DNA from: Candidatus Lutibacillus vidarii
GTDB lineage: Bacteria > Actinomycetota > Actinomycetes > Actinomycetales > Dermatophilaceae
Reading direction: 5' to 3'
Assembly (NCBI GenBank): GCA_016717165.1
Contig: JADKGA010000003.1
Span: forward strand, 558,001-622,000
Length of the DNA: 64,000 bases
The translations under genes were made by a program, and so were the position numbers. Under the pieces are notes generated by a model. The model did not search any database and was not told the DNA's origin. It saw only the letters and a program-made list of their open reading frames with translations. Shown piece by piece: positions 50,112 through 59,926 of the stretch (positions within the stretch are counted from its first letter, which is position 1; each line of letters starts with the position of its first letter).

Positions 50112-51044
50112 TCAGGAGGACGTGACCCGCGTGACCCACGCGATGACGTCGGCGGTGACCTCGTCCCGGTTCGTCTCGTTGAGCGTCTCGTGCCGAGCGC
50201 CGTCATAGAACCGGACCGAGACGTCCTGCATGCCCAGGCGTCGGTACTGGTCGGCCACCTTCTGCACCCCGACGGTGTTCGCCCCGACCGGGTCCAGCGC
50301 TCCGGAGAAGAGATAGACCGGCAAGGTCTTCGGCACACGTCCGAGGTTCTTCTCGTCGTTCACCCAGGTCAGCCCACCGAGCAGGTCGCCGAACAGGCCG
50401 GCCGAGGAGATCTGGCCGCACCACGGGTCGGCGACATACTTGTCCACCTCGGCCGGGTCGCGGGAGAGCCAGTCGTACCCCGTCCGGGCCGGCTTGAAGG
50501 CCGCGTTGAACTGCCCGAAGGAGAGCTTGTCCATCAGCGGGCTCGGCGTCCTCTTGCCGCGCACCCGCGCCTCGACCGCCGCGACGAGCTGGCCGACCTT
50601 GCCCAGGGCGCCCGGGTCACCGCCGGTGCCCGACAGGATCAGCCCGGCGAGGGTCCCGCCGTCGGTGGCGGCATACGCGCGGGAGATGAACGACCCCATG
50701 CTGTGACCGAAGAGGACCACCGGCACACCCGGGTGGTCGGCGTCGATCTGGCGGCGCACCGCGCGGACGTCGTCGACGACCTTGGACCACCCGTCGCTGT
50801 CGGCGAAGTGCCCCAGGTTCGCGTCGCCGGCTGCGGTCCGCCCGTGCCCCCGATGGTCATGCCCGTATGCCGCATAGCCCGCCGCGGTGAGCGCCTCGGC
50901 GAACCGGGCGTACCGGGCGCAGTGCTCCGCGAGGCCGTGGACGATCTGGACGACGGCGGTGACCGGGCCCGAGTCGGGCTCCCAGCGGTACCCGAGGACG
51001 GGCGTGCCGTCCGCTCCAGACACGGTGATCGATGTCGTCTGCAC
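50112..51044 (-). CDS. Alpha/beta hydrolase, monoacylglycerol lipase-like
   Basis: A 310-residue serine hydrolase of the monoglyceride/lysophospholipase group. The oxyanion motif QIVHGLAEHCARY and the nucleophile elbow LFGHSMGSFI are clear; the acid is in FSGALDPVG and the catalytic histidine in GARHETLNE. No signal peptide. It begins divergently from pfk. Likely acts on monoacylglycerols or related esters; exact substrate unknown. Confidence 0.88.
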   Translation of the reverse strand: MQTTSITVSGADGTPVLGYRWEPDSGPVTAVVQIVHGLAEHCARYARFAEALTAAGYAAYGHDHRGHGRTAAGDANLGHFADSDGWSKVVDDVRAVRRQIDADHPGVPVVLFGHSMGSFISRAYAATDGGTLAGLILSGTGGDPGALGKVGQLVAAVEARVRGKRTPSPLMDKLSFGQFNAAFKPARTGYDWLSRDPAEVDKYVADPWCGQISSAGLFGDLLGGLTWVNDEKNLGRVPKTLPVYLFSGALDPVGANTVGVQKVADQYRRLGMQDVSVRFYDGARHETLNETNRDEVTADVIAWVTRVTSS

Positions 51045-51162
51045 GGTGATCCTCCCTCGCGGCCGCGGTGGCCGGACGCACGAAACTATCCTGCCTCACC
51101 ACCACCGGCGTCGAGGCGCGCCCCGCGTTTGCTGCGTCACGGCGCAGCGAGAGGATAGGAGC

Positions 51163-53439
51163 GTGACAACGCACCGCACACGCATCGGGGTCCTCACCAG
51201 CGGCGGCGACGCCCAGGGCATGAACGCCGCGGTCCGAGCCGTGGTCCGGGCCGGGATCCGGTTCGGCGCCGACGTCTTCGCCATCCACGAGGGCTACCAG
51301 GGGATGGTCGACGGGGGCGCCGGGATCAGCCAGCTCGGCTGGGACGACGTGGGCGGCATACAGCAGCGGGGTGGGACGGTCATCGGGACCGCGCGGTGCG
51401 CGGAGTTCCGCGAGCGCGACGGGCGGCGAGCCGCCGCCCGCAACCTGCTCACGCACGGGATCGACCGGCTCGTCGTCATCGGCGGCGACGGCTCGCTGAC
51501 CGGCGCGGACCTGCTCTCGCAGGAGTGGGACTCGCTGCTCGCCGAGCTCGTCGCCGCAGGAGAGATCACCGCCGAGACGGCGCAGGCCCATCCGGCGCTG
51601 ATGATCGCCGGGATCGTCGGGTCGATCGACAACGACATGGTCGGCACGGACATGACCATCGGGGCCGACAGTGCCCTGCACCGGATCACCGAGGCGGTCG
51701 ACGCCATCGCCTCGACCGCGGCGAGCCACCAGCGGACCTTCGTCGTGGAGGTCATGGGCCGCCGGTGCGGCTATCTGGCCCTCACCGCGGCCCTGGCCGG
51801 CGGCTGCGACTTCGCTCTCATCCCCGAGGCACCCCCCGGCCCAGGCTGGGAGGACGAGATGTGCGCCGCCCTCAAGCACGGCCGCTCGCTCGGGCGGCGC
51901 GACTCGATCATCCTTGTCGCCGAGGGCGCACGGGACCAGCACGGAGCACGGATCAGCGCCGAGCTCGTCAAGCACGAGCTGGAGACCCGGCTCGGGGAGG
52001 ACACCCGGGTCACCATCCTCGGCCACGTCCAGCGCGGCGGGACGCCGAGCGCCTTCGACCGCTCGATGGCGACGATGATGGGATATGCCGCCGCCGAGGA
52101 GCTCATGAGCGCCACCCCCGCGGACGGCGCCCAGCTCATCGGGGTCCGCCGCAACCGGGTCCGCCGCACCCCGCTGATGCGCTCGGTCAACGAGAACAAG
52201 GCGGTCTCGCAGCTCGTCGACGACGGCCACTACGCCCGCGCCATGGCGGCCCGCGGCGAGAGCTATGCCGAGCTGCACTCCATCCTGCGGGCGATCGCCC
52301 ACCCGCAGCCCACCCCCACCAGCGTCCCGAAGCGGATCGGCATCGTCCACGCGGGGGGGCTCGCGGCGGGCATGAACACCGCGGTGCGCGCCGCGGTCCG
52401 CCTCGGGCACGACCGCGGGCACACCATGCTCGGCCTCGAACGCGGCTTCTCCGGCCTAAGGCACGGCCACGTCCGCGAGCTCACCCTCGCCGACGTCGAG
52501 GGCTGGACCGGCCTCGGCGGCGCCGACCTCGGCACCCGCCGCGATGTCATCGAGCCCGAGCACCTCTACGCCTTGAGCCGGGCCATCGAGACCCATCAGA
52601 TCGACGCCGTGCTCATGATCGGTGGCATCGACGGGTACGACAGCGTCCACCGCCTGTATGCCGAGCGGGCGCACTATCCCGCGCTGGCGATCCCGATGAT
52701 CTGCCTGCCCGCGAGCATCGACAACAACCTGCCCGGCACCGAGCTCTCCGTCGGCGCCGACACCGCCCTCAACGCGATCGTCGAGGCGATCGACCGGATC
52801 AAGCAGTCCGCCATGGCGGCTCGGCGCTGCTTCGTCATCGAGACGATGGGCGGCGACTGCGGCTACCTCGCCCTCATGGCGGCCCTGTCCGCAGGTGCCG
52901 AGCAGGCCTACCTCCCCGAGGAGGGCATCACCCTGGCCGCGCTGCAGGCCGATGTCACCCGGATGACCGACCGCTTCCGCGAGGGCCGACGGCTCTTCCT
53001 CACGGTCCGCTCGGAACGGGCCGACGACCAGTACACCACCGATGTCGTCTCGCGGATCTTCGAGGCCGAGGGCGGGGACCTGTATGACGTCCGCCAGGCC
53101 GTCCTCGGGCACCTCCAGCAGGGCGGCAACCCCTCCCCCTTCGACCGCGTCCTGGCGACCCGCCTCGCCGCCGCCTCGATCGACGCGCTGACCACGGCGC
53201 TGGCGCGCGGCGAGACGACCGCGGCGATGATCGGCCTCGAGCACGGAGCCCTGGTCACCACGCCCGTGGCGGACATGGACGAGCTCGTCGACTGGGAGAA
53301 CCGGCGCCCGGCCAAGCAGTGGTGGCTCGGCATGCGCCGGATGGTCCGGGATCTCGCCGACCCACCGACGGCGGCCGAGCTCGCCGCACAGTCGGCGAGC
53401 GCTGCCCCGGCCGGGACGACCTCGACCAACGGGTCCTAG
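51163..53439 (+). CDS. pfk: Tandem-domain 6-phosphofructokinase
   Basis: A 758-residue protein with two complete PfkA-like halves. Half one (about 1-385): IGVLTSGGDAQGMNAAVRA, VVIGGDGSLTGADLL, GIVGSIDNDMVGTDMTIG, MGRRCGYLALTAALAGG. Half two (about 390-750): IGIVHAGGLAAGMNTAVRAA, MIGGIDGYDSVHRLY, PASIDNNLPGTELSVGADTA, MGGDCGYLALMAALSAG. The second half has GGIDGYDS instead of GGDGS, suggesting a non-catalytic or regulatory half, as in eukaryotic PFK; half one keeps the catalytic SIDND. It probably phosphorylates fructose 6-phosphate, either with ATP or PPi. The start is GTG 51163. Confidence 0.9.
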   Translation: MTTHRTRIGVLTSGGDAQGMNAAVRAVVRAGIRFGADVFAIHEGYQGMVDGGAGISQLGWDDVGGIQQRGGTVIGTARCAEFRERDGRRAAARNLLTHGIDRLVVIGGDGSLTGADLLSQEWDSLLAELVAAGEITAETAQAHPALMIAGIVGSIDNDMVGTDMTIGADSALHRITEAVDAIASTAASHQRTFVVEVMGRRCGYLALTAALAGGCDFALIPEAPPGPGWEDEMCAALKHGRSLGRRDSIILVAEGARDQHGARISAELVKHELETRLGEDTRVTILGHVQRGGTPSAFDRSMATMMGYAAAEELMSATPADGAQLIGVRRNRVRRTPLMRSVNENKAVSQLVDDGHYARAMAARGESYAELHSILRAIAHPQPTPTSVPKRIGIVHAGGLAAGMNTAVRAAVRLGHDRGHTMLGLERGFSGLRHGHVRELTLADVEGWTGLGGADLGTRRDVIEPEHLYALSRAIETHQIDAVLMIGGIDGYDSVHRLYAERAHYPALAIPMICLPASIDNNLPGTELSVGADTALNAIVEAIDRIKQSAMAARRCFVIETMGGDCGYLALMAALSAGAEQAYLPEEGITLAALQADVTRMTDRFREGRRLFLTVRSERADDQYTTDVVSRIFEAEGGDLYDVRQAVLGHLQQGGNPSPFDRVLATRLAAASIDALTTALARGETTAAMIGLEHGALVTTPVADMDELVDWENRRPAKQWWLGMRRMVRDLADPPTAAELAAQSASAAPAGTTSTNGS

Positions 53440-54842
53440 TCGAGGGTGGGGGCCAACGGCCCGCGCGGGGTCCGCAGCCCGAGGGTGACCAGACCGGCCC
53501 CGCACCCGACCATGAGCCACCACGCGAGATGGGTGGCCGCGGCGAAGGAGCCGGCTATCGACTGCTCCCCGAGCGCGGCAAAGGTCACCGCGCCGAAGAC
53601 GGCCACGCCGAGAGCCGCGCCGACCTGCCTGCTCGTCGAGGCGACGGCCGCGGCAACCCCGGCCTGCGACCTCGGCATACCGCTGACTGCTGCATAGGTG
53701 ACCGGGGCGTTGACCGTCCCGAAGCCGGTCCCGAAGCACAGGTATGCCGCAATGACCACCCACACCGAGGTGTCCGGGGCGAGCCGACTCAGCAGCACCC
53801 CGCAGGCACCGATCCCGAGGCCGGCGAGGACGAGCGGTCCCCGCGAGCCGCGCCGGCCCACGACGACCCCCGACACCGGCGAGCACAGCGCCGTCATCCC
53901 GGCCATCGGGACCGTGAGCAACCCAGCGGCGAGCGGGGTGTAGCCGCGGACCTCCTGGAGGTACAACGTGTTGAGGAAGAGGAAGCCCGACATCGCCGAG
54001 AACCCGAGGATCGCGGCGAGGACCGCGAACGAGAACGAGCGGTTCCGGAAGAACGCCGGGTCGAGGACCGGGTGCGCGACCCGCGCCGCATGGCGGACGA
54101 AGAGCATTCCGCAGCCGAGCGCCCCGAGCAGACACCCCAGGACCACCGGCGACCCCCACCCGAGGACGCGACCCTCGATGATCGCGAAGGTGGCTCCGCC
54201 GAGCAGCCCGACGAGCAGCGCCTGCCCGACCGGGTCGAAGCGACGCGGCCGCGCGGCGCGGGACTCCGGGACGAGGATCGCGGCGAGCACTGCCGCCGTG
54301 AGGACGACGGGGATATTGATCCAGAAGATCGCCTGCCACCCGACGGCGTCGACGAGGAAGCCGCCGACGAGCGGCCCCGTCGCCATGGACAGGCCGACCG
54401 TCCCGCCCCAGATGCCGATCGCCTCGGCGCGCTCCTGGGGGTCGTCGAAGGTGTTCGTGATGATCGACATCGCGACCGGGTTGAGCATCGACCCACCGAC
54501 CGCCTGGAGCGCCCGGCTGACGATGAGCGCCCCCGGCGAGGTGGCCAGCGAGCAGAGCAGCGACCCGAGGCCGAAGACGACCAGGCCGAGCTGGAAGACC
54601 CGGCGGCGCCCGAACCGGTCGGCCACCGAGCCGGACAGGAGCAGCAGCGAGGCGAGGACGAGGACATAGGCGTCGACCACCCACTGCAGCTGCGTGGGGG
54701 ACGCGCCGAGCTGGGCCCGGATCGAGGGGAGCGCGAGGTTGACCGCCATGGCGTCGATCCCGACGACGAAGAGGCTGAGGCAGCAGGTCGCGAGGACAAG
54801 GAGGCGGCGCCGGCGGGTCAACGGTGGGCTCGCCGCTCTCAT
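53436..54842 (-). CDS. MFS drug-efflux transporter (DHA2-type)
   Basis: A 468-residue major-facilitator protein with 14 predicted membrane helices, characteristic of the DHA2/EmrB group: motif A GSVADRFGRRRVFQLGL (about 71-87), motif C-like region SMATGPLVGGFLVDAVGWQAIFWINIP. Likely drug/proton antiport. ATG 54842 overlaps the LysR stop (ATGA), so it is coupled to the regulator. Its stop codon shares CTAG with the convergent pfk stop. Confidence 0.9.
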   Translation of the reverse strand: MRAASPPLTRRRRLLVLATCCLSLFVVGIDAMAVNLALPSIRAQLGASPTQLQWVVDAYVLVLASLLLLSGSVADRFGRRRVFQLGLVVFGLGSLLCSLATSPGALIVSRALQAVGGSMLNPVAMSIITNTFDDPQERAEAIGIWGGTVGLSMATGPLVGGFLVDAVGWQAIFWINIPVVLTAAVLAAILVPESRAARPRRFDPVGQALLVGLLGGATFAIIEGRVLGWGSPVVLGCLLGALGCGMLFVRHAARVAHPVLDPAFFRNRSFSFAVLAAILGFSAMSGFLFLNTLYLQEVRGYTPLAAGLLTVPMAGMTALCSPVSGVVVGRRGSRGPLVLAGLGIGACGVLLSRLAPDTSVWVVIAAYLCFGTGFGTVNAPVTYAAVSGMPRSQAGVAAAVASTSRQVGAALGVAVFGAVTFAALGEQSIAGSFAAATHLAWWLMVGCGAGLVTLGLRTPRGPLAPTLD

Positions 54843-55768
54843 CGGCCCACCCGCGCGGACTCCGCGAGAGCGAACCGGCGGAAGAGCTCGGCCGACGGCA
54901 ACAGCCGCCGCTGCGTCGACCAGGCCAGCCCCACGTCGCGGCTCGCCCCGACGTCCGTGACCGGCAGTATGACGACCCCGTCGCCGCGCTCCCGAGCCAG
55001 CACTTTGGCCCCGGCCTCGACGGAGCCCGAGGTCATCGTCGGCACGAGCGCAACCCCCAGCCCAGCGCCGACAAAGCCACGGACCGTGGGCAGGTCGTCG
55101 GCCTCGAGCGCGACCCGGGGCTCGAAGCCCGCGGCCGCGCAGAGCTGGTCGACCGTGGCCCGGAGCGCCCACGGCGGCCGGAGCATGACAAAGTCCTCGT
55201 TCGCCACGTCGGCCAGCCCGACCGCCGCAGCGTCGGCGAGCCGGTGCCCGCGCGGCACGGCCAGCCCCAAGGGCTCGGTGAAGAGTCGCTGCCAGGTGAC
55301 GCTCGGGTTTCTCGGTCGGCGAGCCGTGAACTCCAGGTCGACCCGACCACCGGACAGGAGCGAGGACCCGAGGGCGTCATGGGACTGCTCGAGGACGAAG
55401 CGCACCCGCGGGTGCCGATCACCGAACCGGCTGACGACGGCCGGGACGAGCCAGGTGCCGAAGGAGAGCTGGAAGGCGACGGTGACGGTGCCGCTCTCCG
55501 GGTCGACCAGCTGCTCGACCGCGGCGAGCCCGTCGTCGAGGCTGTTGACGAGCGCGTCGACATGGCGCTTGAAGGCGGCCCCGGCGAGAGTAAGGCGCAG
55601 CACCCGCCCGCTGCGTTGGAGCAGCGGGGAGCCGACCTCCTCCTCGAGGCGGGCCAGGGCGCGGGAGACCGCGGGTTGGCTGACCTGCCAGAGGTCGCTC
55701 ACCTCGGTGACCGTCGTCCCGTCGGCGACCTGCTGGAACCAGCGCAGGACGTCGGTCTCCATATCCAT
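54839..55768 (-). CDS. LysR-family transcriptional regulator
   Basis: A 309-residue LTTR: N-terminal winged helix (VLRWFQQVADGTTVTEVSDLWQVSQPAVSRALARLEEEVGSPLLQR) and a substrate-binding domain from about 85. It is upstream of and overlapping the MFS gene, the reverse of the usual divergent LysR arrangement, so it may autoregulate the whole operon. ATG 55768 or, two codons in, 55762. The divergent interval of 70 bp contains a T-rich ATCGTTTATATGG stretch, unusual here, that probably forms the promoter. Confidence 0.9.
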   Translation of the reverse strand: MDMETDVLRWFQQVADGTTVTEVSDLWQVSQPAVSRALARLEEEVGSPLLQRSGRVLRLTLAGAAFKRHVDALVNSLDDGLAAVEQLVDPESGTVTVAFQLSFGTWLVPAVVSRFGDRHPRVRFVLEQSHDALGSSLLSGGRVDLEFTARRPRNPSVTWQRLFTEPLGLAVPRGHRLADAAAVGLADVANEDFVMLRPPWALRATVDQLCAAAGFEPRVALEADDLPTVRGFVGAGLGVALVPTMTSGSVEAGAKVLARERGDGVVILPVTDVGASRDVGLAWSTQRRLLPSAELFRRFALAESARVGR

Positions 55769-55838
55769 AACCCTAGTGCATCGTTTATATGGCCGGTAGA
55801 CATTGGACGCATGGACAGGACGGATCGAGAATTGACCC

Positions 55839-56111
55839 ATGACCACCACGCAGGACCGTATGACCACCCGAACCGCCGTCCACGCCCCGGCCGTCGTGCG
55901 CAGCATCCGTGCCCGGCTGAGCGCCCGCCGGCAGGCCGCGCTCGCCCACCGCCGTCTCCAGGACGACCTCGCGACCTTCCGCACCCCCAGTGAGATCGCC
56001 GACCTCATGGCCCTGGTCGACTCCACCGAGGGCCCCGACGCCGAGGAGATCCGCGGCATCCTCAACCGGAACCTCGCCGCCTTCTACCGCAGGTCCGCCT
56101 GGGTCGCCTGA
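55839..56111 (+). CDS. Small basic hypothetical protein
   Basis: A 90-residue soluble protein, divergent from lysR, with an arginine-rich helix (VVRSIRARLSARRQAALAHRRLQDDLATFRTPSEIADLMALVD) and an acidic middle. The RTPSEIADL part is common in small actinobacterial proteins of unknown function. Followed by a perfect terminator. Confidence 0.7.
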   Translation: MTTTQDRMTTRTAVHAPAVVRSIRARLSARRQAALAHRRLQDDLATFRTPSEIADLMALVDSTEGPDAEEIRGILNRNLAAFYRRSAWVA

Positions 56112-56136
56112 GCCGGCATACGCCGCCCACAACGAC

Positions 56137-56174
56137 GGGGAGCCCCGCACCGATGCTTCGGTGCGGGGCTCCCC
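56137..56174. terminator. Bidirectional terminator
   Basis: Perfect 17-bp arms (56137-56153 with 56158-56174), loop TGCT, followed by TCTTG. It separates the convergent small protein and metalloprotease genes. Confidence 0.85.
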
Positions 56175-56190
56175 TCTTGCCGGTATGCCG

Positions 56191-58611
56191 TCAGCGGTGC
56201 GCGGGAGGCGCGACCTTCGCCGCCGAGGTGTTGACCACCGTGTAGGTACCGCCGCCGGCCTTGTTGACCAGGACGAAGCCGTACCACCCGGAGGCCGTCG
56301 GGGTGTAGGTCAGCGTCTCGGCCACACCCGGACCGTTGGCGGCCGCGGTCTTGACTGCGGCGCTGCGGGACTGGACGTAGGTGCTCGGGACCCCGGAGGT
56401 GCTGCCCATGAGGTAGACCGCGGCGTCCTGGGTGCCTGCGCTCGGCGTGACCTTGATCGTCGTTGCCACACCGGCGGTGAGGTAGACGTCCTTGACGATG
56501 ACGATATTGCTGGCCGGCATGGAGACCAACGTCGTGCCCACGGGAAGGGTCGAGGAGCCCTGAGCCAGAACCGTCTTGTAGCCGCCGGTCCCGCTGTACT
56601 GGTTGGTCCGCGGGTAGAAGTCACCGTAGGCGAGCCGGTTCGAGTCAATGGCGACGAAGTCGGTCTCGACGCCTCCGTAGGTCGAGCCCTTGAGGAAGAC
56701 CGACTGGTTGTAGTCGTCGTAGACCCGCAGGTCCACGTCGTTGGTGCCGGTCGGACGGACCGCGACGACCGACCAGTACGGCGTGCTCGTCGAGAAGGAG
56801 TAGTTATGCGGCACGAAGGGCTGCGGCCGGGTGTAGGTGGCGTAGTTCGCCATCGGGTCACGGAAGCCGTAGTCAACCGTGTTGTTGAACAGGGTGGCCA
56901 GCACGCTCGAGGTGTTCGCGTAGCCCTTCCATGTCCGGTGCGTCATGAACTGGCTCAGGTTGTTCGAGACGTAGGTCATGAAGGTGTTCCACGTGGCCGA
57001 GTAGCCCTCGGTCTTGCGGTCCCATGGCGTCTCGTTCGTGCCATCGGTCAGGTCGATCAGCGCGCCGGCGATCCGGCCCTCTGTTGCGTCCCCGGTGCTC
57101 CAGCCGTTGTTCCAGCCGGCGTTCTCCAGGTCGAGCGAGGCACCGCTCGGCCACCGGAAGAAGGGGTCGTTGAGGACGGTGGCCGGGAACCACTCGGCGA
57201 AGCCCTCGGTCCAGGCGCAGCCCTGCGATGACGCACCCTGGATCGAGTGCGGGTTGCAGCTGGGCGCAGACGGGAAGGCGTCGTTGTAGACGTCGTCCAT
57301 GATGGCGTGGCCGATCTCGTGGATCACCGTCGATGCAGCGTTCGGGTCGTCCGCAGCGAGGTGCACGTCATTGGAGAAGAGGCTGTAGTACGTCCCATCG
57401 GTTGAGCCCGGGCCCCAGTTGACGACGAGCTGCCGGCAGGACGCGTCGTCCTGGTCGAAGCACAGGTTCGTCGGCTTGGGGATCCACGACCACGCGTCGT
57501 TGGCGGCGTCGAAGGCGTGCAGGCCACGATGGAAGGCCGGGTCGCCCGTCGTCAGCGAGCCGAGGTTGAGAGTCGAGCCGGGGGTGACGTCGTTCGTCGT
57601 GCCGGTCCGCCAGTTCAGCGCGCTCCCGCCACTTTGGACCTTCCAGATCGAGTTCTCCGTCACGAACTTGACGTAGACGTCGGCGGTGCCGCTGTCGAAC
57701 CAGCCCTCGGAGGCGGAGTCGAAGCAGATGCTGTACCCACCGTTCCAGTCGGTCACGCCAGTGGCGAGCAGAGTGTCACCGAAGAGGTCGGCGTCCCACA
57801 CCTGGATCTGGACGTTGCGGGAGGGCCGCCAGACGCCGGCCTGGTCCTGGTACGACCAGAACCCGGTCACGGTGGTGTCGCATGGGGCCGAGGCGTTCGC
57901 ACCGGGAGCCTTGGCGACCGAGGCCTTGGCGGGCTTGCCCAGCGAGGCCGTGGACAGCCTGGTTCCGGCGGGTACGGTGGCAACCGCACCCGAGGCCGAC
58001 GGCGCGGCCGGCATACCGGCCTTGGAGGCACCGCCCGCGGGCGCGACGGTGAGCATGACATCGTCGCTTCCGGCCTGCACCCCACCGGCGTAGGGGGCCG
58101 TCGCCCGGGCGCGGATCTGGGTGGCACCGGGGGCGGTCGCCTTGACGATTCCGGTGTAGGTGGCGCGCTGGCCGGCCGCCATGGCCCGCTTCGCGCTGGC
58201 CTTGGACGTGGTGCCCTTGTCCTCGGGCCGCGTTGAGGCCTTGGCGGCGGACCCCATCCCGGTGGGGGCCTGGACCCACACCATCCCGGCGGGCAGCTCC
58301 ACTGAGACCTCCGCGGTGAGAGTGTCGGCGGCGTCGACCGCGACGGTGAGCGTGGCGGTCTGGCCGACCGCGGGAAGACGGTCCAGGCTCGCGGTGACCG
58401 AGAGGCAGGAGAGCCACTCGTTGTGGGTGCTCGCGTGGCCCGAGGGTCGCAGGGAGCACTTGGAGGCCGGCGGGGCGAAGGCGGGGGCCGCCGCCTTCCC
58501 CTTGGCCGGGCTCGGGTCATCGGCCTGGGCCGGGGACACCGAGGTGAGAGCAAAGGATGCCAGCGCCAGGGACATGGCCCCGGCATACCAGCGGCTGCGA
58601 TGACGAGACAT
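56191..58611 (-). CDS. Large secreted zinc metalloprotease
   Basis: An 806-residue exported protein. Signal peptide at about 1-32 (ALASFALTSVSPAQA). A beta-sandwich/DUF11-like domain at about 50-170, a low-complexity Ala/Gly/Lys region, a transthyretin-like domain near 230-330, then the protease region with HEIGHAIMDD (about 424-433; HExxH zinc motif) and a downstream EGFAEWF glutamate. The C-terminal ~300 residues are beta-rich (pre-peptidase or Ig-like). I cannot place it in a named peptidase family with certainty. ATG 58611 has AGGAG 9 nt upstream. Confidence 0.83.
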   Translation of the reverse strand: MSRHRSRWYAGAMSLALASFALTSVSPAQADDPSPAKGKAAAPAFAPPASKCSLRPSGHASTHNEWLSCLSVTASLDRLPAVGQTATLTVAVDAADTLTAEVSVELPAGMVWVQAPTGMGSAAKASTRPEDKGTTSKASAKRAMAAGQRATYTGIVKATAPGATQIRARATAPYAGGVQAGSDDVMLTVAPAGGASKAGMPAAPSASGAVATVPAGTRLSTASLGKPAKASVAKAPGANASAPCDTTVTGFWSYQDQAGVWRPSRNVQIQVWDADLFGDTLLATGVTDWNGGYSICFDSASEGWFDSGTADVYVKFVTENSIWKVQSGGSALNWRTGTTNDVTPGSTLNLGSLTTGDPAFHRGLHAFDAANDAWSWIPKPTNLCFDQDDASCRQLVVNWGPGSTDGTYYSLFSNDVHLAADDPNAASTVIHEIGHAIMDDVYNDAFPSAPSCNPHSIQGASSQGCAWTEGFAEWFPATVLNDPFFRWPSGASLDLENAGWNNGWSTGDATEGRIAGALIDLTDGTNETPWDRKTEGYSATWNTFMTYVSNNLSQFMTHRTWKGYANTSSVLATLFNNTVDYGFRDPMANYATYTRPQPFVPHNYSFSTSTPYWSVVAVRPTGTNDVDLRVYDDYNQSVFLKGSTYGGVETDFVAIDSNRLAYGDFYPRTNQYSGTGGYKTVLAQGSSTLPVGTTLVSMPASNIVIVKDVYLTAGVATTIKVTPSAGTQDAAVYLMGSTSGVPSTYVQSRSAAVKTAAANGPGVAETLTYTPTASGWYGFVLVNKAGGGTYTVVNTSAAKVAPPAHR

Positions 58612-58759
58612 GAGATGACTCCTGAACGGAAGAGGTGAGGCGGCGGGACGCCGCTTCTGGAGGGAACCTCGACCACCTAGAGCCGCCTCCAACGAGGCAA
58701 ATACGGGCCGAGGCACGACGAATCGGACCGCCCCCACCCGGGTGGCCCAGAATGTGGGA

Positions 58760-59773
58760 ATGACGCAGATCTCCTGTCCGGTGCAGGCTCGGGTCTGGCG
58801 TGACGGAAGAGTCGTTGCGTCCGAAGTCGCTGGTGAGGACATCTCCGACCACATCGGCGACCCGTCCATCCTGGTGTGGGTCGACCTGGAGAACCCCAGC
58901 CCCGAGGACCTCGCCGCCCTCGCCGACGAGCTCGGCCTGGCCGCCACGGCCGTCGAGGACGCGCTGGCGCCATACGAGCGACCGAAGGTGACCCGGCACG
59001 CCGACCATCTCTTCTTTACGACCTACGCGACGGCCTTCACGACGGGAGGCCTCGCCGGTCGGGCGGGGGACCCGGCGGGGCGGCTGGTCCTCGGGCGGGT
59101 GTCCGGCTTCGTCCTGCCGACCGCGCTGGTGACGATCCGCACCGACGACCACTTCGACCTCGGTGCGGTCCTTCACCGTTGGGAGGAGAATGCGGACCTG
59201 CTCCGCAGCGGGCCTGGCGCCCTGCTGCACGGACTGCTGGACGAGGTCGTCGACCAGCAGTTCTCGAGCATCCAGGCGCTCGACGACGCGATTGAGGAGC
59301 TCGAGGACGGGCTCTTCGGTGACGCCGGTGGCGGGCGGGAGTTCCTCCGTTCCGTCTACGGGGTCCGCAAAGACCTGGTGCAGCTCCGCCGGGTGGTCCT
59401 GCCGATGCGCGAGGTCGTCAACGGTCTGCTCCGGCACCGCCCGGAGTCCGACGAAGAGCTGGCGAGGTGGTACGACGACCTCTACGACCACGTTCTGCGG
59501 GCCGCGGAGTGGACCGAGTCGTTACGGGACATGGTGACGACCATCGTCGAGACGAACCTGTCGCAGCAGGACACCAGACTCAACACGGTGATGAAGCAGC
59601 TGGCGGCGTGGGCGGCGATCATCGCGGTGCCGACGGCGATCACCGGCTGGTTCGGTCAGAATGTCCCCTACCCGGGGTTCGGGCAGCCGTCCGGGGTGTG
59701 GGTCAGCATCGGCCTCATCGCCGTGCTGTCCGGTTCGCTGTATGCCGTCTTCCGCCACCTCGACTGGCTCTGA
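58760..59773 (+). CDS. corA: CorA-family divalent-cation transporter
   Basis: A 337-residue CorA-like channel: a large cytoplasmic alpha/beta domain, a long stalk helix (LRDMVTTIVETNLSQQDTRLNTVMKQLAAWAAIIAVPTAITGWFGQN) and two C-terminal membrane helices. The pore signature here is GQN instead of the canonical GMN, so ion selectivity may differ from Mg2+-type CorA (GVN/GIN and related variants include zinc transporters). ATG 58760 chosen; an ATG six codons earlier is possible. Confidence 0.9.
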   Translation: MTQISCPVQARVWRDGRVVASEVAGEDISDHIGDPSILVWVDLENPSPEDLAALADELGLAATAVEDALAPYERPKVTRHADHLFFTTYATAFTTGGLAGRAGDPAGRLVLGRVSGFVLPTALVTIRTDDHFDLGAVLHRWEENADLLRSGPGALLHGLLDEVVDQQFSSIQALDDAIEELEDGLFGDAGGGREFLRSVYGVRKDLVQLRRVVLPMREVVNGLLRHRPESDEELARWYDDLYDHVLRAAEWTESLRDMVTTIVETNLSQQDTRLNTVMKQLAAWAAIIAVPTAITGWFGQNVPYPGFGQPSGVWVSIGLIAVLSGSLYAVFRHLDWL

Positions 59774-59926
59774 TCCGAGCCGGTGGGGACCCCGGTGGCC
59801 ACGGGGAGCTGAGGCCTCAGCCAGGGCAGGTCGGGTGAACCGGGCCCTTCGACACGGGACAACCGGGGTACCGGCATGTTCTGATAGGCCACACTGACCG
59901 CTCCCCTCCCGGAAGGACCAGCGCAG

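Noticed and set aside
58612..58759. Riboswitch upstream of corA or of the metalloprotease
   Set aside because: I see no M-box or ydaO-type conserved core; only a short GCGGC stem.
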